Shown piece by piece: positions 9,692 to 18,220 of a stretch of DNA of 64,000 bases. Below the pieces are notes generated by a model. It had not been told where the DNA came from. It saw only the letters and a program-made list of their open reading frames with translations, and made no database searches. The position numbers and the translations under genes were made by a program. The DNA lies in assembly GCF_030408455.1 (NCBI RefSeq), contig NZ_CP046977.1:1550001-1614000 (forward strand), written 5' to 3'. This DNA comes from Corynebacterium atrinae. Its GTDB lineage: Bacteria; Actinomycetota; Actinomycetes; Mycobacteriales; Mycobacteriaceae. The stretch's first letter is position 1, and each line of letters opens with the position of its first letter.

Positions 9692-11374
9692 TTAGCCCAG
9701 GAGGAGCTCACGCACCGCGTCGCGGGCGGCTGCAGCACCGACGGACTCGAGAGCCAGGTCTGCGGCCTTCTTACAAGTCTCCAGATCCACCTTTGCCAAC
9801 TGGGCGCCGACTCCCGGCAGGGCCGTGGAAGCAGCCGAGAGGGAGTTAACACCAAGTCCGGTGAGGACACATGCCAGCATGGGGTCTGCGGCCGCCTCGC
9901 CACAGACGCCGACCGGCGTTTGGGTGTCGTTGCCGACGATGCAGGTATGACGGATCAGCCGCAGCACTGCCGGCTGCCAGGGGTCCGTCAGATATGCCAA
10001 CTGCGGAGAGAGTCGGTCAGCGGCCATCGTGTACTGGGTGAGGTCGTTGGTACCAATGGACACGAAGTCCAAGTGAGGCATGAGCTTGTCGGCCATGAGG
10101 GCGGCTGCCGGAACCTCGATCATCGCACCGGCGACGAGTCCACGCTCCCGGCACAAGCCGGCAAACCACTTGGCTTCACGCGCAGTGGCAACCATCGGTG
10201 CCATAACCCACGTCGGAGCGTCATCTCTGCGGTCTTCCGCAGCCTGGGCAATGGCGTCAAGCTGGCGAGTCAACAGCGGCTCATTGTTGTTGGCGATGCG
10301 CAGACCACGCACACCAAGCGCCGGGTTTTCCTCAGCGATCATGTTGGCGTAGGCGATGGGCTTATCCGAACCAGCATCCAAGGTTCGGATAACTACCTTG
10401 GAGGAGGGGAAGGCTTCGAACACCTTGCGGTAGATCTTGGCCTGATCGTCGACACTGGGCTCTTCGGATGCCGACAGGAAGCTCAGCTCGGTGCGGTAGA
10501 GGCCAATACCTTCAGCCTGACCCTCTGCAGCCAGACGCGCTGCGTTGCCGTCCGCGACGTTGGCCAAAAGCTGGACCCGGTAGTCGTCCTTGGTCTTGGC
10601 TGGACCACGCCACTGGGCGACGAGGGCAGCCGTCTCACGGGATTCGCGGACCTTTTCCTTCGACAGGACCGGGTCGGCGTTGAGGGTGATGGTTCCCATC
10701 GCGCCGTCAATAAGCACCATTTCATCCTGCTCGACGGAGCTGATGGAGGATCCTACGGCGACGATGCAGGGGAGGCTGAGCTGACGGGCGATGATTGCTG
10801 TGTGGCTAGTCGGGCCACCAAGCTCGGTTACCAGCGCCACGATGTTGTCGGTGTTCAGCGTGGCAGTGTCCGCGGGAGAGAGGTCATCGGCGAAGAGGAC
10901 GCCTTCCCCCTCGATCTCCGGCAGGCCCGGTTCCGGCTCGCCGCGGAGTTCCGCGAGGACTCGATCACGAATGTCCTTCAAGTCGGTGGTGCGCTCGGCC
11001 ATGAGACCGCCTGCAGCCTCGAACATCGACACAAACTTGTCCGTTGCCGCGGCTGTGGCGTTTTCCGCTGGCTGGCCCTTGGCAATGAACTTTTGAGCAG
11101 TCTTGCGCCAACCACGATCTTTAACCATTCCAGCAGTGGCCTTGAGGACCTCGGCGGATGAGCCCTCCAAATGCCCCGAGCGTGTCAGGAGTCGATCCGC
11201 GACCGTGTCGGAAGCGGCGACAAAGCGCTCATACTCAGCGTCGCGCCGGTCCTCCGGCACATCGTCTGCAGGCGTGGGCAGTTCGGGGCGGGGTCGGGCC
11301 CAAACGGCGGGGGCGTAGGCGATGCCGGCAACGACACCAGTTCCCTTAATAGAGGTGCTGTGAACAGCCTCCAT
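9692..11374 (-). CDS. ptsI: PTS enzyme I (phosphoenolpyruvate-protein phosphotransferase)
   Basis: General PTS component that passes phosphate from PEP to HPr in the cytosol. The protein is 560 aa, normal for the family. The phospho-accepting His191 lies in GGPTSHTAIIARQL, and the C-terminal PEP-binding domain has the conserved cysteine in VGVCGEAAADP. ATG 11374 matches the family N-terminus. The gene is divergent from fruK-ptsF-ptsH across a 334-bp regulatory region, so all general and fructose PTS parts are together. Confidence 0.96.
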   Translation of the reverse strand: MEAVHSTSIKGTGVVAGIAYAPAVWARPRPELPTPADDVPEDRRDAEYERFVAASDTVADRLLTRSGHLEGSSAEVLKATAGMVKDRGWRKTAQKFIAKGQPAENATAAATDKFVSMFEAAGGLMAERTTDLKDIRDRVLAELRGEPEPGLPEIEGEGVLFADDLSPADTATLNTDNIVALVTELGGPTSHTAIIARQLSLPCIVAVGSSISSVEQDEMVLIDGAMGTITLNADPVLSKEKVRESRETAALVAQWRGPAKTKDDYRVQLLANVADGNAARLAAEGQAEGIGLYRTELSFLSASEEPSVDDQAKIYRKVFEAFPSSKVVIRTLDAGSDKPIAYANMIAEENPALGVRGLRIANNNEPLLTRQLDAIAQAAEDRRDDAPTWVMAPMVATAREAKWFAGLCRERGLVAGAMIEVPAAALMADKLMPHLDFVSIGTNDLTQYTMAADRLSPQLAYLTDPWQPAVLRLIRHTCIVGNDTQTPVGVCGEAAADPMLACVLTGLGVNSLSAASTALPGVGAQLAKVDLETCKKAADLALESVGAAAARDAVRELLLG

Positions 11375-11708
11375 GGTTGTCTCCCATCTCGGATTGAGGA
11401 GTTCTCGAGTAATGCGACCAGCCTACCAATTTTCTGGTTTCCGGGCGTAAACTCTTGACAAACGGACACATTCGGACAATACTAAAAACACATTCGAGTA
11501 TCGAATGTGATCCATCGCACGACTCTAGGTTGTTATCTTAACGCGTCAGCCACCTCGCGACCAGCTAGAATTCCCCCAAGAACCCCATATTGCCAGCTCA
11601 AAGGCACTGTGAACATCTCCTGAGGTTCTAGCCAGCCAAGAGGCAGGTTGAGAGCAAAGAATCCACAAGTCGGACGTCGCCGGTTTCCGAACGGACAGGG
11701 AGCACCCC
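11375..11708. promoter_or_regulatory. ptsI/fruK divergent control region
   Basis: 334 bp without a gene; the fruR regulator found at this place in C. glutamicum is absent. It contains two CGGACA copies (11463 and 11473), a perfect 9+9 palindrome (11489-11509) and, overlapping it, a GlxR-like site TGTGA-N6-GCACG (11506-11521). Both promoters should lie here; I could not assign clear -10/-35 boxes. Confidence 0.55.
11489..11509. promoter_or_regulatory. Perfect palindromic operator candidate (ptsI/fruK)
   Basis: CACATTCGA and TCGAATGTG are exact inverted copies separated by GTA. Length, symmetry and place between divergent PTS genes are those of a dimeric repressor site. Which protein binds it is unknown; SugR is the nearest candidate. 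Confidence 0.6.
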
Positions 11709-12686
11709 TTGATTGTCACTTTGACCCCTAATCCCAGCATCGACGCGACTATGGAGTTGGACTCACCCCTCCAGCGGGGGCAGGTCATTCGCCCCGTGTC
11801 CATTTCCCAGGTCGCGGGAGGCAAGGGGATCAATGTCTCCCACGCGCTCGTGTTGGCTGGAGTCGAGAGCACCGCACTCTTCCCCGCCGATGAGGGCGAC
11901 CCCTTCCTCACGTTGGTCGCCAAAACGGGCATCCCCTACCGCCACGTTCCGGTGACAGAGAGCGTGCGAATCAACACCACCCTCACTGAGAATGACGGCA
12001 CCACCACCAAAATCAATGGCGCCGGTGCCACTCTCGATTCCCAGGCCCGCCAGCAAGTGGAAGAGTTTTTGATTTCATTGCTTGGCGCCAATGCCACCTA
12101 CCTGGTCCTCGCGGGTTCCCTGCCGCCCGGAGTGCCGTTGGATTGGTACACCAGCCTCCTAGCCCTCGTCCGTTCCAAGTTCCCGGACCTACCAATCGCT
12201 GTCGACACCTCGGACGAGGCCATCGCCTCCCTCGGGCGCAACCTCAACATTGCTGCCCCGACCTTGATCAAGCCCAACGGTCTCGAGATTGGTCAGATGG
12301 TGGGCGCTGACGGTGACGCAATCGAATCTGCCGCCGCCGAAGGCAACTTCGTTCCGGCGATCCGCGCAGGTCGACAGGTTGTTGACCGGGGGGTGGCGGA
12401 AGTGCTCGTGACTCTGGGTCCTGCGGGCGCAGTACTCGTGACGGAAGCAGGCGCCTGGGTGGCTACTCCCCCGCCCACCAACGTGGTCTCCACCGTCGGA
12501 GCAGGTGACAGCTCCTTGGCTGGCTACCTCATCGCTCGTTCCCAGGGCGACTCGCCCGCAGAGTGCCTCCGTCGCGCAGTCGCGTACGGTTCGGCTGCCG
12601 CTAGTTTGGCCGGAACAACTATTCCATCTCCATCACAACTCAATATGGCGGGCACAACAGTGCACGACCTCTCCCACGAAATCTGA
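11709..12686 (+). CDS. fruK: 1-phosphofructokinase (PfkB family)
   Basis: Phosphorylates fructose 1-phosphate, the product of PtsF, to fructose 1,6-bisphosphate with ATP. The protein is 325 aa. It has the PfkB N-terminal signature (AGGKGINVSHAL), the C-terminal signature with the catalytic Asp in VSTVGAGDSSLAGYL, and the start MIVTLTPNPSID usual for the family. The start codon is TTG at 11709; no ATG or GTG lies in a suitable position. ptsF follows after 9 bp, so the two are cotranscribed. Confidence 0.93.
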   Translation: MIVTLTPNPSIDATMELDSPLQRGQVIRPVSISQVAGGKGINVSHALVLAGVESTALFPADEGDPFLTLVAKTGIPYRHVPVTESVRINTTLTENDGTTTKINGAGATLDSQARQQVEEFLISLLGANATYLVLAGSLPPGVPLDWYTSLLALVRSKFPDLPIAVDTSDEAIASLGRNLNIAAPTLIKPNGLEIGQMVGADGDAIESAAAEGNFVPAIRAGRQVVDRGVAEVLVTLGPAGAVLVTEAGAWVATPPPTNVVSTVGAGDSSLAGYLIARSQGDSPAECLRRAVAYGSAAASLAGTTIPSPSQLNMAGTTVHDLSHEI

Positions 12687-12695
12687 GGAACAACC

Positions 12696-14756
12696 ATGAC
12701 CTCGCCGAACAATCAGATCATTACGAATGATCTGGTCCTCCTTGACGCCGACCTAGGCGCCTCACCCACCGATGTCATCACCCAGCTCGCCAACACCGTC
12801 GCGTCCAGCGGCCGGGCGACGGACGCCGCTCAGCTCGCTGAAGACGCTATCGCCCGCGAGTCGAAGGCCCCCACTGGGGTACCAGGCAAGGTGGCGATTC
12901 CCCACTGCCGCTCAGCAGCAGTAAGCGTGCCGACGCTCGCGTTTGCCCGACTCACCCGTCCCGTCAACTTTGGCGGTCCCGACGGCGATGCTGAATTGGT
13001 GTTCCTCATTGCCGCCCCGGAGGGCGGCGGCAAGGAACACCTCAAGATTCTGTCCAAGCTCGCCCGCGCTCTCGTCCGCGGTGACTTCCTCGAGCGGCTC
13101 CGTACCGCCAATTCCCCAGAGGACATCGTTCGGGACGTTATCGAGATCACTTCTGCAGAAAAGAAGCCTGCAGCCGCCTCAGCTGCCCCCCTTCCTGCGG
13201 GAAGACCGGGCGTCGATAAGCAGGTGACGCGCATTGTCGCGATTACCGCCTGCCCCACCGGCATAGCTCACACCTACATGGCGGCCGACGCCCTGGTCCA
13301 GGCTGCCGAGGCTCGCGACGACGTCGAGCTCGTCGTGGAGACCCAAGGTTCTTCCTCGACCAAGGCGATTGACTCTTCCCTGGTCAAGGCCGCCGATGCA
13401 GTGATTTTTGCCACCGACGTGGGAGTCCGCGACCGGGAGCGATTCGCGGGCAAGCCCGTTATCGAATCCGGAGTCAAGCGCGCCATCAACGACCCCAAGG
13501 TCATGATCGACGAAGCCATCGCCGCGGCGCAGAACCCCAACTCCCGCAAAGTCTCCGCCGGAGCGGCATCGGCCACAGCGGAAGAGGCGGGCAAGCAGCT
13601 GGGCTGGGCGCGCCGCATCCAACAGGCCGTCATGACCGGCGTTTCGTACATGATTCCATTCGTGGCTGCCGGTGGCCTCCTCCTGGCCCTCGGCTTCCTC
13701 ATCGGTGGCTACGACATGGCCAATGGTTGGCAGGCCATCGCCACCGGCCATTCGCTGGGTAACCTGCCCGGACACACCGTCGACGTTGACGGAGTCGCAG
13801 TTACCTTCGACCGTTCAGGTCTCGCGCTCTACCTCGGTGCTGTGTTGTTTGCCACAGGACAGATGGCGATGGGCTTCATCGTCGCCGCACTGTCCGGCTA
13901 CACCGCCTACTCCCTGGCGGGACGCCCCGGCATTGCCCCCGGCTTCGTCGGCGGCGCCATTTCCGTGCTGATCGGCGCTGGCTTCCTCGGCGGCCTGGTC
14001 ACCGGTATTCTCGCAGGCCTCATTGCCTACTGGATCGGTAATTGGAAGGTCCCGCGGATCCTCAACTCCCTCATGCCCGTGGTCATTATTCCGCTGCTGA
14101 CCTCGCTGACTATCGGCCTTGTCATGTTCTTGCTCCTCGGCCGCCCGCTGGCTGCCGCGATGACCGGAATGACCAACTGGCTAGGCGCGATGTCCGGCTC
14201 GTCCGCTGTCCTCCTCGGCGTGATCCTCGGCCTCATGATGTGCTTTGACCTCGGCGGACCCGTCAACAAGGCCGCGTACCTCTTCGCTACCGCAGGCTTG
14301 TCCACCGGTGACGAAGCCTCAATGCAGATCATGGCCGCTGTCATGTCCGCCGGTATGGTTCCCCCCATCGCACTGTCGTTGGCCACCCTCGTGCGTAAGC
14401 ACCTGTTTACCCCGGCCGAGCAGGAGAATGGCAAGTCTGCCTGGCTGCTGGGCCTGTCCTTCATCTCTGAAGGTGCCATCCCCTTCGCCGCTGCTGATCC
14501 GCTGCGCGTCATCCCCGCAATGATGGTCGGTGGTGCCACCACTGGCGCTCTGTCCATGGCCTTCGAAGTCGGTTCGCGGGCACCCCACGGCGGCGTGTTT
14601 GTCCTCTTCGCCATTGATCCCTGGTGGGGCTTCCTCCTCTCCATCGCTGTTGGCACCATTGTCTCTGCAATCGCGGTCATCGCCCTCAAACAGTTCTGGC
14701 CTAACAAGGCCGCTGAGGAAGCTGCCGCTCGCGGTTCGGTCGTGGCCGCCTCCTAG
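12696..14756 (+). CDS. ptsF: Fructose-specific PTS permease, EIIABC
   Basis: Imports fructose and phosphorylates it at C1. The protein is 686 aa with domains in order EIIA (phospho-His70 in KVAIPHCRS), EIIB (phospho-Cys186 in ITACPTGIAHTYMAADAL), a linker near residues 275-305, and the membrane EIIC domain (from about 310 to the end) with the conserved GGPVNKAAY and ISEGAIPFA segments. The single-chain A-B-C order is that of corynebacterial PtsF. It forms an operon with fruK, and ptsH follows after 54 bp. Confidence 0.96.
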   Translation: MTSPNNQIITNDLVLLDADLGASPTDVITQLANTVASSGRATDAAQLAEDAIARESKAPTGVPGKVAIPHCRSAAVSVPTLAFARLTRPVNFGGPDGDAELVFLIAAPEGGGKEHLKILSKLARALVRGDFLERLRTANSPEDIVRDVIEITSAEKKPAAASAAPLPAGRPGVDKQVTRIVAITACPTGIAHTYMAADALVQAAEARDDVELVVETQGSSSTKAIDSSLVKAADAVIFATDVGVRDRERFAGKPVIESGVKRAINDPKVMIDEAIAAAQNPNSRKVSAGAASATAEEAGKQLGWARRIQQAVMTGVSYMIPFVAAGGLLLALGFLIGGYDMANGWQAIATGHSLGNLPGHTVDVDGVAVTFDRSGLALYLGAVLFATGQMAMGFIVAALSGYTAYSLAGRPGIAPGFVGGAISVLIGAGFLGGLVTGILAGLIAYWIGNWKVPRILNSLMPVVIIPLLTSLTIGLVMFLLLGRPLAAAMTGMTNWLGAMSGSSAVLLGVILGLMMCFDLGGPVNKAAYLFATAGLSTGDEASMQIMAAVMSAGMVPPIALSLATLVRKHLFTPAEQENGKSAWLLGLSFISEGAIPFAAADPLRVIPAMMVGGATTGALSMAFEVGSRAPHGGVFVLFAIDPWWGFLLSIAVGTIVSAIAVIALKQFWPNKAAEEAAARGSVVAAS

Positions 14757-14810
14757 CTCTTTGCCTACACTGGATAGCACCATCCCTTTAGTTGAAAGGA
14801 CCTCTGCCCC

Positions 14811-15074
14811 ATGGCTTCTAAGACTGTTGTCGTCGGCTCCTCCGTCGGCCTGCATGCCCGTCCTGCTTCCCTCGTCGCCGACGCTGCTGGCGAATACGAT
14901 GAGGACATCATCCTCACCATGGCCGATGATGAAGACGAGGAAGCAGACGCTGCCTCCTCTCTCATGATCATGGCACTGGGCGCCGAGAAGGGTGACAAGG
15001 TCACCGTCACTTCTGACAACGCCGAGGCTGTTGAGAAGATTGCCGCTCTCATTGAGTCCGATCTGGACGCCTAA
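14811..15074 (+). CDS. ptsH: PTS phosphocarrier HPr
   Basis: Small cytosolic phosphocarrier of 87 aa that passes phosphate from EI to the EII proteins. The phospho-His15 is in GLHARPAS. The segment ASSLMIMALG is at the position of the regulatory serine of Firmicute HPr; corynebacteria are not known to use that serine through HPr kinase. A good ribosome-binding site GAAAGGA precedes ATG 14811. It is the last gene of the fruK-ptsF-ptsH unit and is followed by a strong terminator. Confidence 0.95.
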   Translation: MASKTVVVGSSVGLHARPASLVADAAGEYDEDIILTMADDEDEEADAASSLMIMALGAEKGDKVTVTSDNAEAVEKIAALIESDLDA

Positions 15075-15114
15075 GCTCAATGTTCTCCTAGCCCGATCTG
15101 GCGGCTAGTGAGCT

Positions 15115-15169
15115 ACTCCCCGGAGAGTCGGACTGAGATTTACAGGTCCGACTCTCCGGGGAGTTTTTT
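15115..15169 (+). terminator. Rho-independent terminator after ptsH
   Basis: A perfect 19-bp stem (ACTCCCCGGAGAGTCGGAC with its inverse copy from 15146) around a 12-base loop is followed by TTTTTT. It is one of the clearest terminators in the window. Confidence 0.95.
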
Positions 15170-15209
15170 CATGCTCGGAACTCGAAGATGTTGACGGTGA
15201 GCGAGCTGC

Positions 15210-15226
15210 TTGTTGGATTCCAACAA
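15210..15226. promoter_or_regulatory. Small perfect palindrome next to the IS target
   Basis: TTGTTGGA-T-TCCAACAA is an exact 8+8 palindrome. The 77-bp repeat made by the IS starts inside it (15221), so the copy on the far side of the IS keeps only the right end. Its function is unknown. Confidence 0.4.
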
Positions 15227-15297
15227 CTCTAATGTGAGTTATATCACCATCAGTGACGCACTTTCCGAGTCCCCGGGCCCGACTGAGTGCATATATC
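15221..15297 (+). repeat. 77-bp target site duplication, left copy
   Basis: Identical over 77 bases to 16978-17054. The IS sits exactly between the two copies, so this is host DNA duplicated on insertion. It contains a GlxR-type site at 15233-15248. Confidence 0.9.
15233..15248. promoter_or_regulatory. CRP/GlxR-type site (left copy)
   Basis: TGTGAGTTATATCACC agrees with the GlxR consensus TGTGA-NNTANN-TCACA at every defined position except the last. It was copied by the IS to 16990-17005. Confidence 0.55.
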
Positions 15298-16977
15298 CTG
15301 ACTTAGGCCAAATTAGTCAGACAGACGAGGAAGCTTAGCCAAGATCTCCTCAACCTCAGCAGGAACCGGGGACTGCGCATAAACAGTCTGACCAGCGACC
15401 TCAATAGTGAACGACCGGCACTTCTTCAACGTTCTCACCAGACGCTTCAACGACAACCCCGACGCCTGCTCCAACACATGCCCCACAGCCATCGCCGCCA
15501 TCACAATCGTCAAGTGCGCATCAATGGAATCCTTCTTCCGATGGAAGATCGGCCGGGCCTTCAGATCCGACTTCGCCATCCGAAACGCCTTCTCAATCTT
15601 GAACAACTGCCGATACGCCCCGATGACCTGCTCAGGATTCAGATCTACCCGTGAGGTCTCATAGCCTTTGACCCCAGCTAGCGCGCGGTGTTTATCCGCT
15701 AACGTGTGGTTGACCTGCTTATTCGGGGCTTTCAAGTCCACATAACGGTTTCGCTTGACCGGCACTTGACCTGCGACAGCTCGCTGCGCTTTCGCTACCT
15801 GCTCATCGATCCCTTTCAAGGTCCGGCGTGCCCGATCCCAGGAATACTGGTAGTAGGTCACCGAATGCGGGATACCATCGGGTCCACGGCCCGTGCGGTC
15901 AGCAAACCTCCATACCTGCCCGTCGGTGTAGTCCTCGAAGCTGCGCGTGGGTTCAGCATCAAGCCACACCTGCACCGGATAGGGAATGTCACGCTCCCGA
16001 GTACCGAGGATGTAGTGCAGTCCGGCATCCACGACGGCCTGCTTGTTACCGGCGGAGAACATCCCGGCGTCGGCGACGATGGTGATGTCATCAAGCTGAT
16101 AAGCATCCTTGAGCCGATCAATCATCGGCAACATCGTCTGGGTTTCGGCTTTGTTCCCCTCGAACGCCCCGATCGCTACGGGGAACCCAGCGGCATCAGA
16201 CAACAACCCGACGGTGATTTGGGGTTCCAGGCGACGCTCCTTCGAAAATCCTGGTTTCCGAAGGTCGTCGTCTTTGTCTGTTTCGAAGTACAAGGTCGTG
16301 ACATCGTAGAGGACCATCACGCCTGGGCCGATCCCAGCATGGGTGGCAAGTGCCTTTGTGACCTGGTCGCGGAAGGCGGTGGTGGCGTAGACGGGTAGGC
16401 GTCGTTGGATGGTGCGGTAGGAGGCAGAGGCGACACCGATTTCGGCGAGGGTTTCGATGGATTCGAACTTCGAACCGGGGTGGATGATCCGTGCGGTGAC
16501 TAGGTCGTAGAAGACTGGGTCATGATCGGTGGCCTCGTGTAGTCCCAGCTGGTGGTAGGCGCCGTGGATGGCGTTGATGAGGTGGTTGGCGCGTTCGCTG
16601 GTAATGGGTACGGGATTATCCACCGCGCCTGTCCCGGCTGGCATGGTGACCTCGTCGTTTAGTCCTAGGTCGAGGCCTATTTGATCGCCGTCGATCATGC
16701 GTTGGGCGCGGGCGAGAAGGAGGCTAAGTTCCTCATCAGTGTGGGCGGAGCCAAGGTGATTAAGAACCGGCTTTCGATTCCGATACCCCCAGATGACCTG
16801 CACAGCCGTGGCACCGGACGCAGTCGGTACGGTGCGGATCTTCGGTGGCATGATTCACAGCCTACTGCCACCCCCACTGCTACCCGCTTAGTCTGACAAA
16901 CAGCCCCTCACACCGCCAAAATGCCCAGGCCCAGACGTCAAGATGATCTGCGCCACACCAAAATGGCCTAAGTCAGG
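15298..16977 (-). mobile_element. IS1634/IS4-clan insertion sequence, about 1.68 kb
   Basis: The left end CTGACTTAGGCCA (15298-15310) is an exact inverted copy of TGGCCTAAGTCAG ending at 16976. One extra G at 16977 is either element or filler. A single intact transposase on the minus strand fills the element. The flanking direct repeat is 77 bp; long, variable duplications are a known habit of the IS1634 family (IS1634, IS1549). Identical flanks and an open transposase indicate a recent insertion. Confidence 0.9.
15313..16851 (-). CDS. IS1634-type DDE transposase
   Basis: Transposase of 512 aa, of IS1634/IS4-clan size. DDE residues fit the segments LYDVTTLYFET (first Asp), ITIVADAGMFS (second Asp) and AYRQLFKIEKAFRMAKSDL, the last being the Y-R-E-K signature of the IS4 clan. 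The frame is uninterrupted, so the enzyme may be active. The N-terminal 100 residues carry a GxxRNRKP segment common in this family. It lies entirely inside the IS. The function is secure; the subgroup is inferred from length and motifs. Confidence 0.92.
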   Translation of the reverse strand: MPPKIRTVPTASGATAVQVIWGYRNRKPVLNHLGSAHTDEELSLLLARAQRMIDGDQIGLDLGLNDEVTMPAGTGAVDNPVPITSERANHLINAIHGAYHQLGLHEATDHDPVFYDLVTARIIHPGSKFESIETLAEIGVASASYRTIQRRLPVYATTAFRDQVTKALATHAGIGPGVMVLYDVTTLYFETDKDDDLRKPGFSKERRLEPQITVGLLSDAAGFPVAIGAFEGNKAETQTMLPMIDRLKDAYQLDDITIVADAGMFSAGNKQAVVDAGLHYILGTRERDIPYPVQVWLDAEPTRSFEDYTDGQVWRFADRTGRGPDGIPHSVTYYQYSWDRARRTLKGIDEQVAKAQRAVAGQVPVKRNRYVDLKAPNKQVNHTLADKHRALAGVKGYETSRVDLNPEQVIGAYRQLFKIEKAFRMAKSDLKARPIFHRKKDSIDAHLTIVMAAMAVGHVLEQASGLSLKRLVRTLKKCRSFTIEVAGQTVYAQSPVPAEVEEILAKLPRLSD

Positions 16978-17054
16978 CAACAACTCTAATGTGAGTTATA
17001 TCACCATCAGTGACGCACTTTCCGAGTCCCCGGGCCCGACTGAGTGCATATATC
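16978..17054 (+). repeat. 77-bp target site duplication, right copy
   Basis: Exact copy of 15221-15297, directly right of the IS end. Removal of the IS and one copy restores a continuous intergenic region between ptsH and the gene at 17420. Confidence 0.9.
16990..17005. promoter_or_regulatory. CRP/GlxR-type site (right copy)
   Basis: Same 16 bases as at 15233. This copy remains about 415 bp upstream of the gene at 17420, facing no nearer start. Confidence 0.5.
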
Positions 17055-17419
17055 AATCGCTCACGCATGAATTGTGCGGCCCCCTCCCCCGTTTCCCCAG
17101 TTCCTCGAACTTTGGCTCAATTTCGCATGCAGTTGACTAATATCCTGACAGGCATTTCCCAGCTTCTCGCTGCCCTGCATGAGGTGTAGCTTGTCTTCAA
17201 GATGTTTTAAATCACAGGGATGCTCAAACGCTGACGTATTGAATTTAGTAGGACGCCGAAACGAACTATCAATCCGCCCATTGGCGGGACGCAGAAGTAC
17301 ATAGTTAGTGCGTAGTAATTAAACGTCAACGACACTGCTAGAAATTCTACAAACACACAGCGATCAACGGCACCCGAGAAACTGAATGACTGAAATAGAC
17401 GTTGGGAGTGTGAAAATCA
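17055..17419. other. Intergenic region upstream of the ATPase/YhgE pair
   Basis: About 365 bp, AT-richer than the genes around it. It has a small hairpin CCGCCC-ATT-GGCGGG (17276-17290) and no open frame with protein-like composition. It probably holds the promoter for 17420 and may be the remains of a lost gene, but I see no recognisable fragment. Confidence 0.4.
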
Positions 17420-18220
17420 ATGCCAGCTAAACAAGAAGACAGCGTGGATGAATTGGTTTTCCGAGTGCGAGACCTCCGGTTGCCGGCCGGAGGCACCCGC
17501 GAGAACTTTGAGATCGAACGCGGGCTGACCATGGTTCATGCGGGCAGAGAAGAAGGCGCCACGGTGTTGTCCATGGTTCTCGCCGGGCGGATGAAGCCCG
17601 AGGCGGGAGAATTTTACCTGTACGAGGATGAGGCTACTTCCGAGGCGCAGATGACACCAGGCATGCTGCACAAGCGGGTGGCCTTTGCGGGAGTGGACTT
17701 CCACCACCAGCTGGAAAGGGAAGTCGAGCTGTGGACCGTCATCAGCGAGCAGGCCTCCTGGGTCTCCCCGTGGTGGAAACTTGGCCCCAGTTCACTGGCC
17801 AAGATCCCCGGTTGCCTGCAGGCACTGGATGTGATGGGCCTGGAATGGAGTGATGACTTCGTCCGCCATCATCGCGTCTCGCACCTCGGAGTGGTGGACC
17901 GGGTGAAGCTGGGGATCGTCCTGGCTCTCATCGCCCGGCCAGATCCTTCGCTGTTCATCTTCGATGACATCGACCAGCTGCGCAGCTTGCGCGCACGTAA
18001 GCAGGTGTTGCTCTCGCTTCGCCGGCTTTCACGCGAATGGCGCGGCAGCGAAGAATCTGCTGACCCAGGACTGAGCTGTATTGCCGTCACCTCCAACAGT
18101 GACATCGATGGCATTTGTGATCACTTCATTTCGGTCACCAGCGATGACTACGATGCGGCGCATTCCGATGAGGGCTTGGTGACGGCCCAGATTGCCATGA
18201 ACCAGGAGGCAAAAGCATGA
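17420..18220 (+). CDS. ABC-type ATPase-like protein with degenerate Walker A
   Basis: Protein of 266 aa, the size of an ABC nucleotide-binding subunit. A Walker B-like strand is clear (PSLFIFDDID, near residues 175-184). The expected P-loop position reads HAGREEGATVLSMVLAG, lacking the GKS/T of a normal Walker A, and no LSGGQ signature is present (HLGVVDRVKLGIVLAL stands there instead). It overlaps the following YhgE/Pip gene by ATGA, so the two are translated together. It may be an ATPase that has lost catalysis, or a structural partner of the membrane protein. Not recognised beyond that. Confidence 0.65.
   Translation: MPAKQEDSVDELVFRVRDLRLPAGGTRENFEIERGLTMVHAGREEGATVLSMVLAGRMKPEAGEFYLYEDEATSEAQMTPGMLHKRVAFAGVDFHHQLEREVELWTVISEQASWVSPWWKLGPSSLAKIPGCLQALDVMGLEWSDDFVRHHRVSHLGVVDRVKLGIVLALIARPDPSLFIFDDIDQLRSLRARKQVLLSLRRLSREWRGSEESADPGLSCIAVTSNSDIDGICDHFISVTSDDYDAAHSDEGLVTAQIAMNQEAKA

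Noticed and set aside
9401..11161. 586-codon open frame on the plus strand
   Set aside because: It is antisense to ptsI, has a composition typical of reverse-strand reading in GC-rich DNA and no motif; ptsI is certain.
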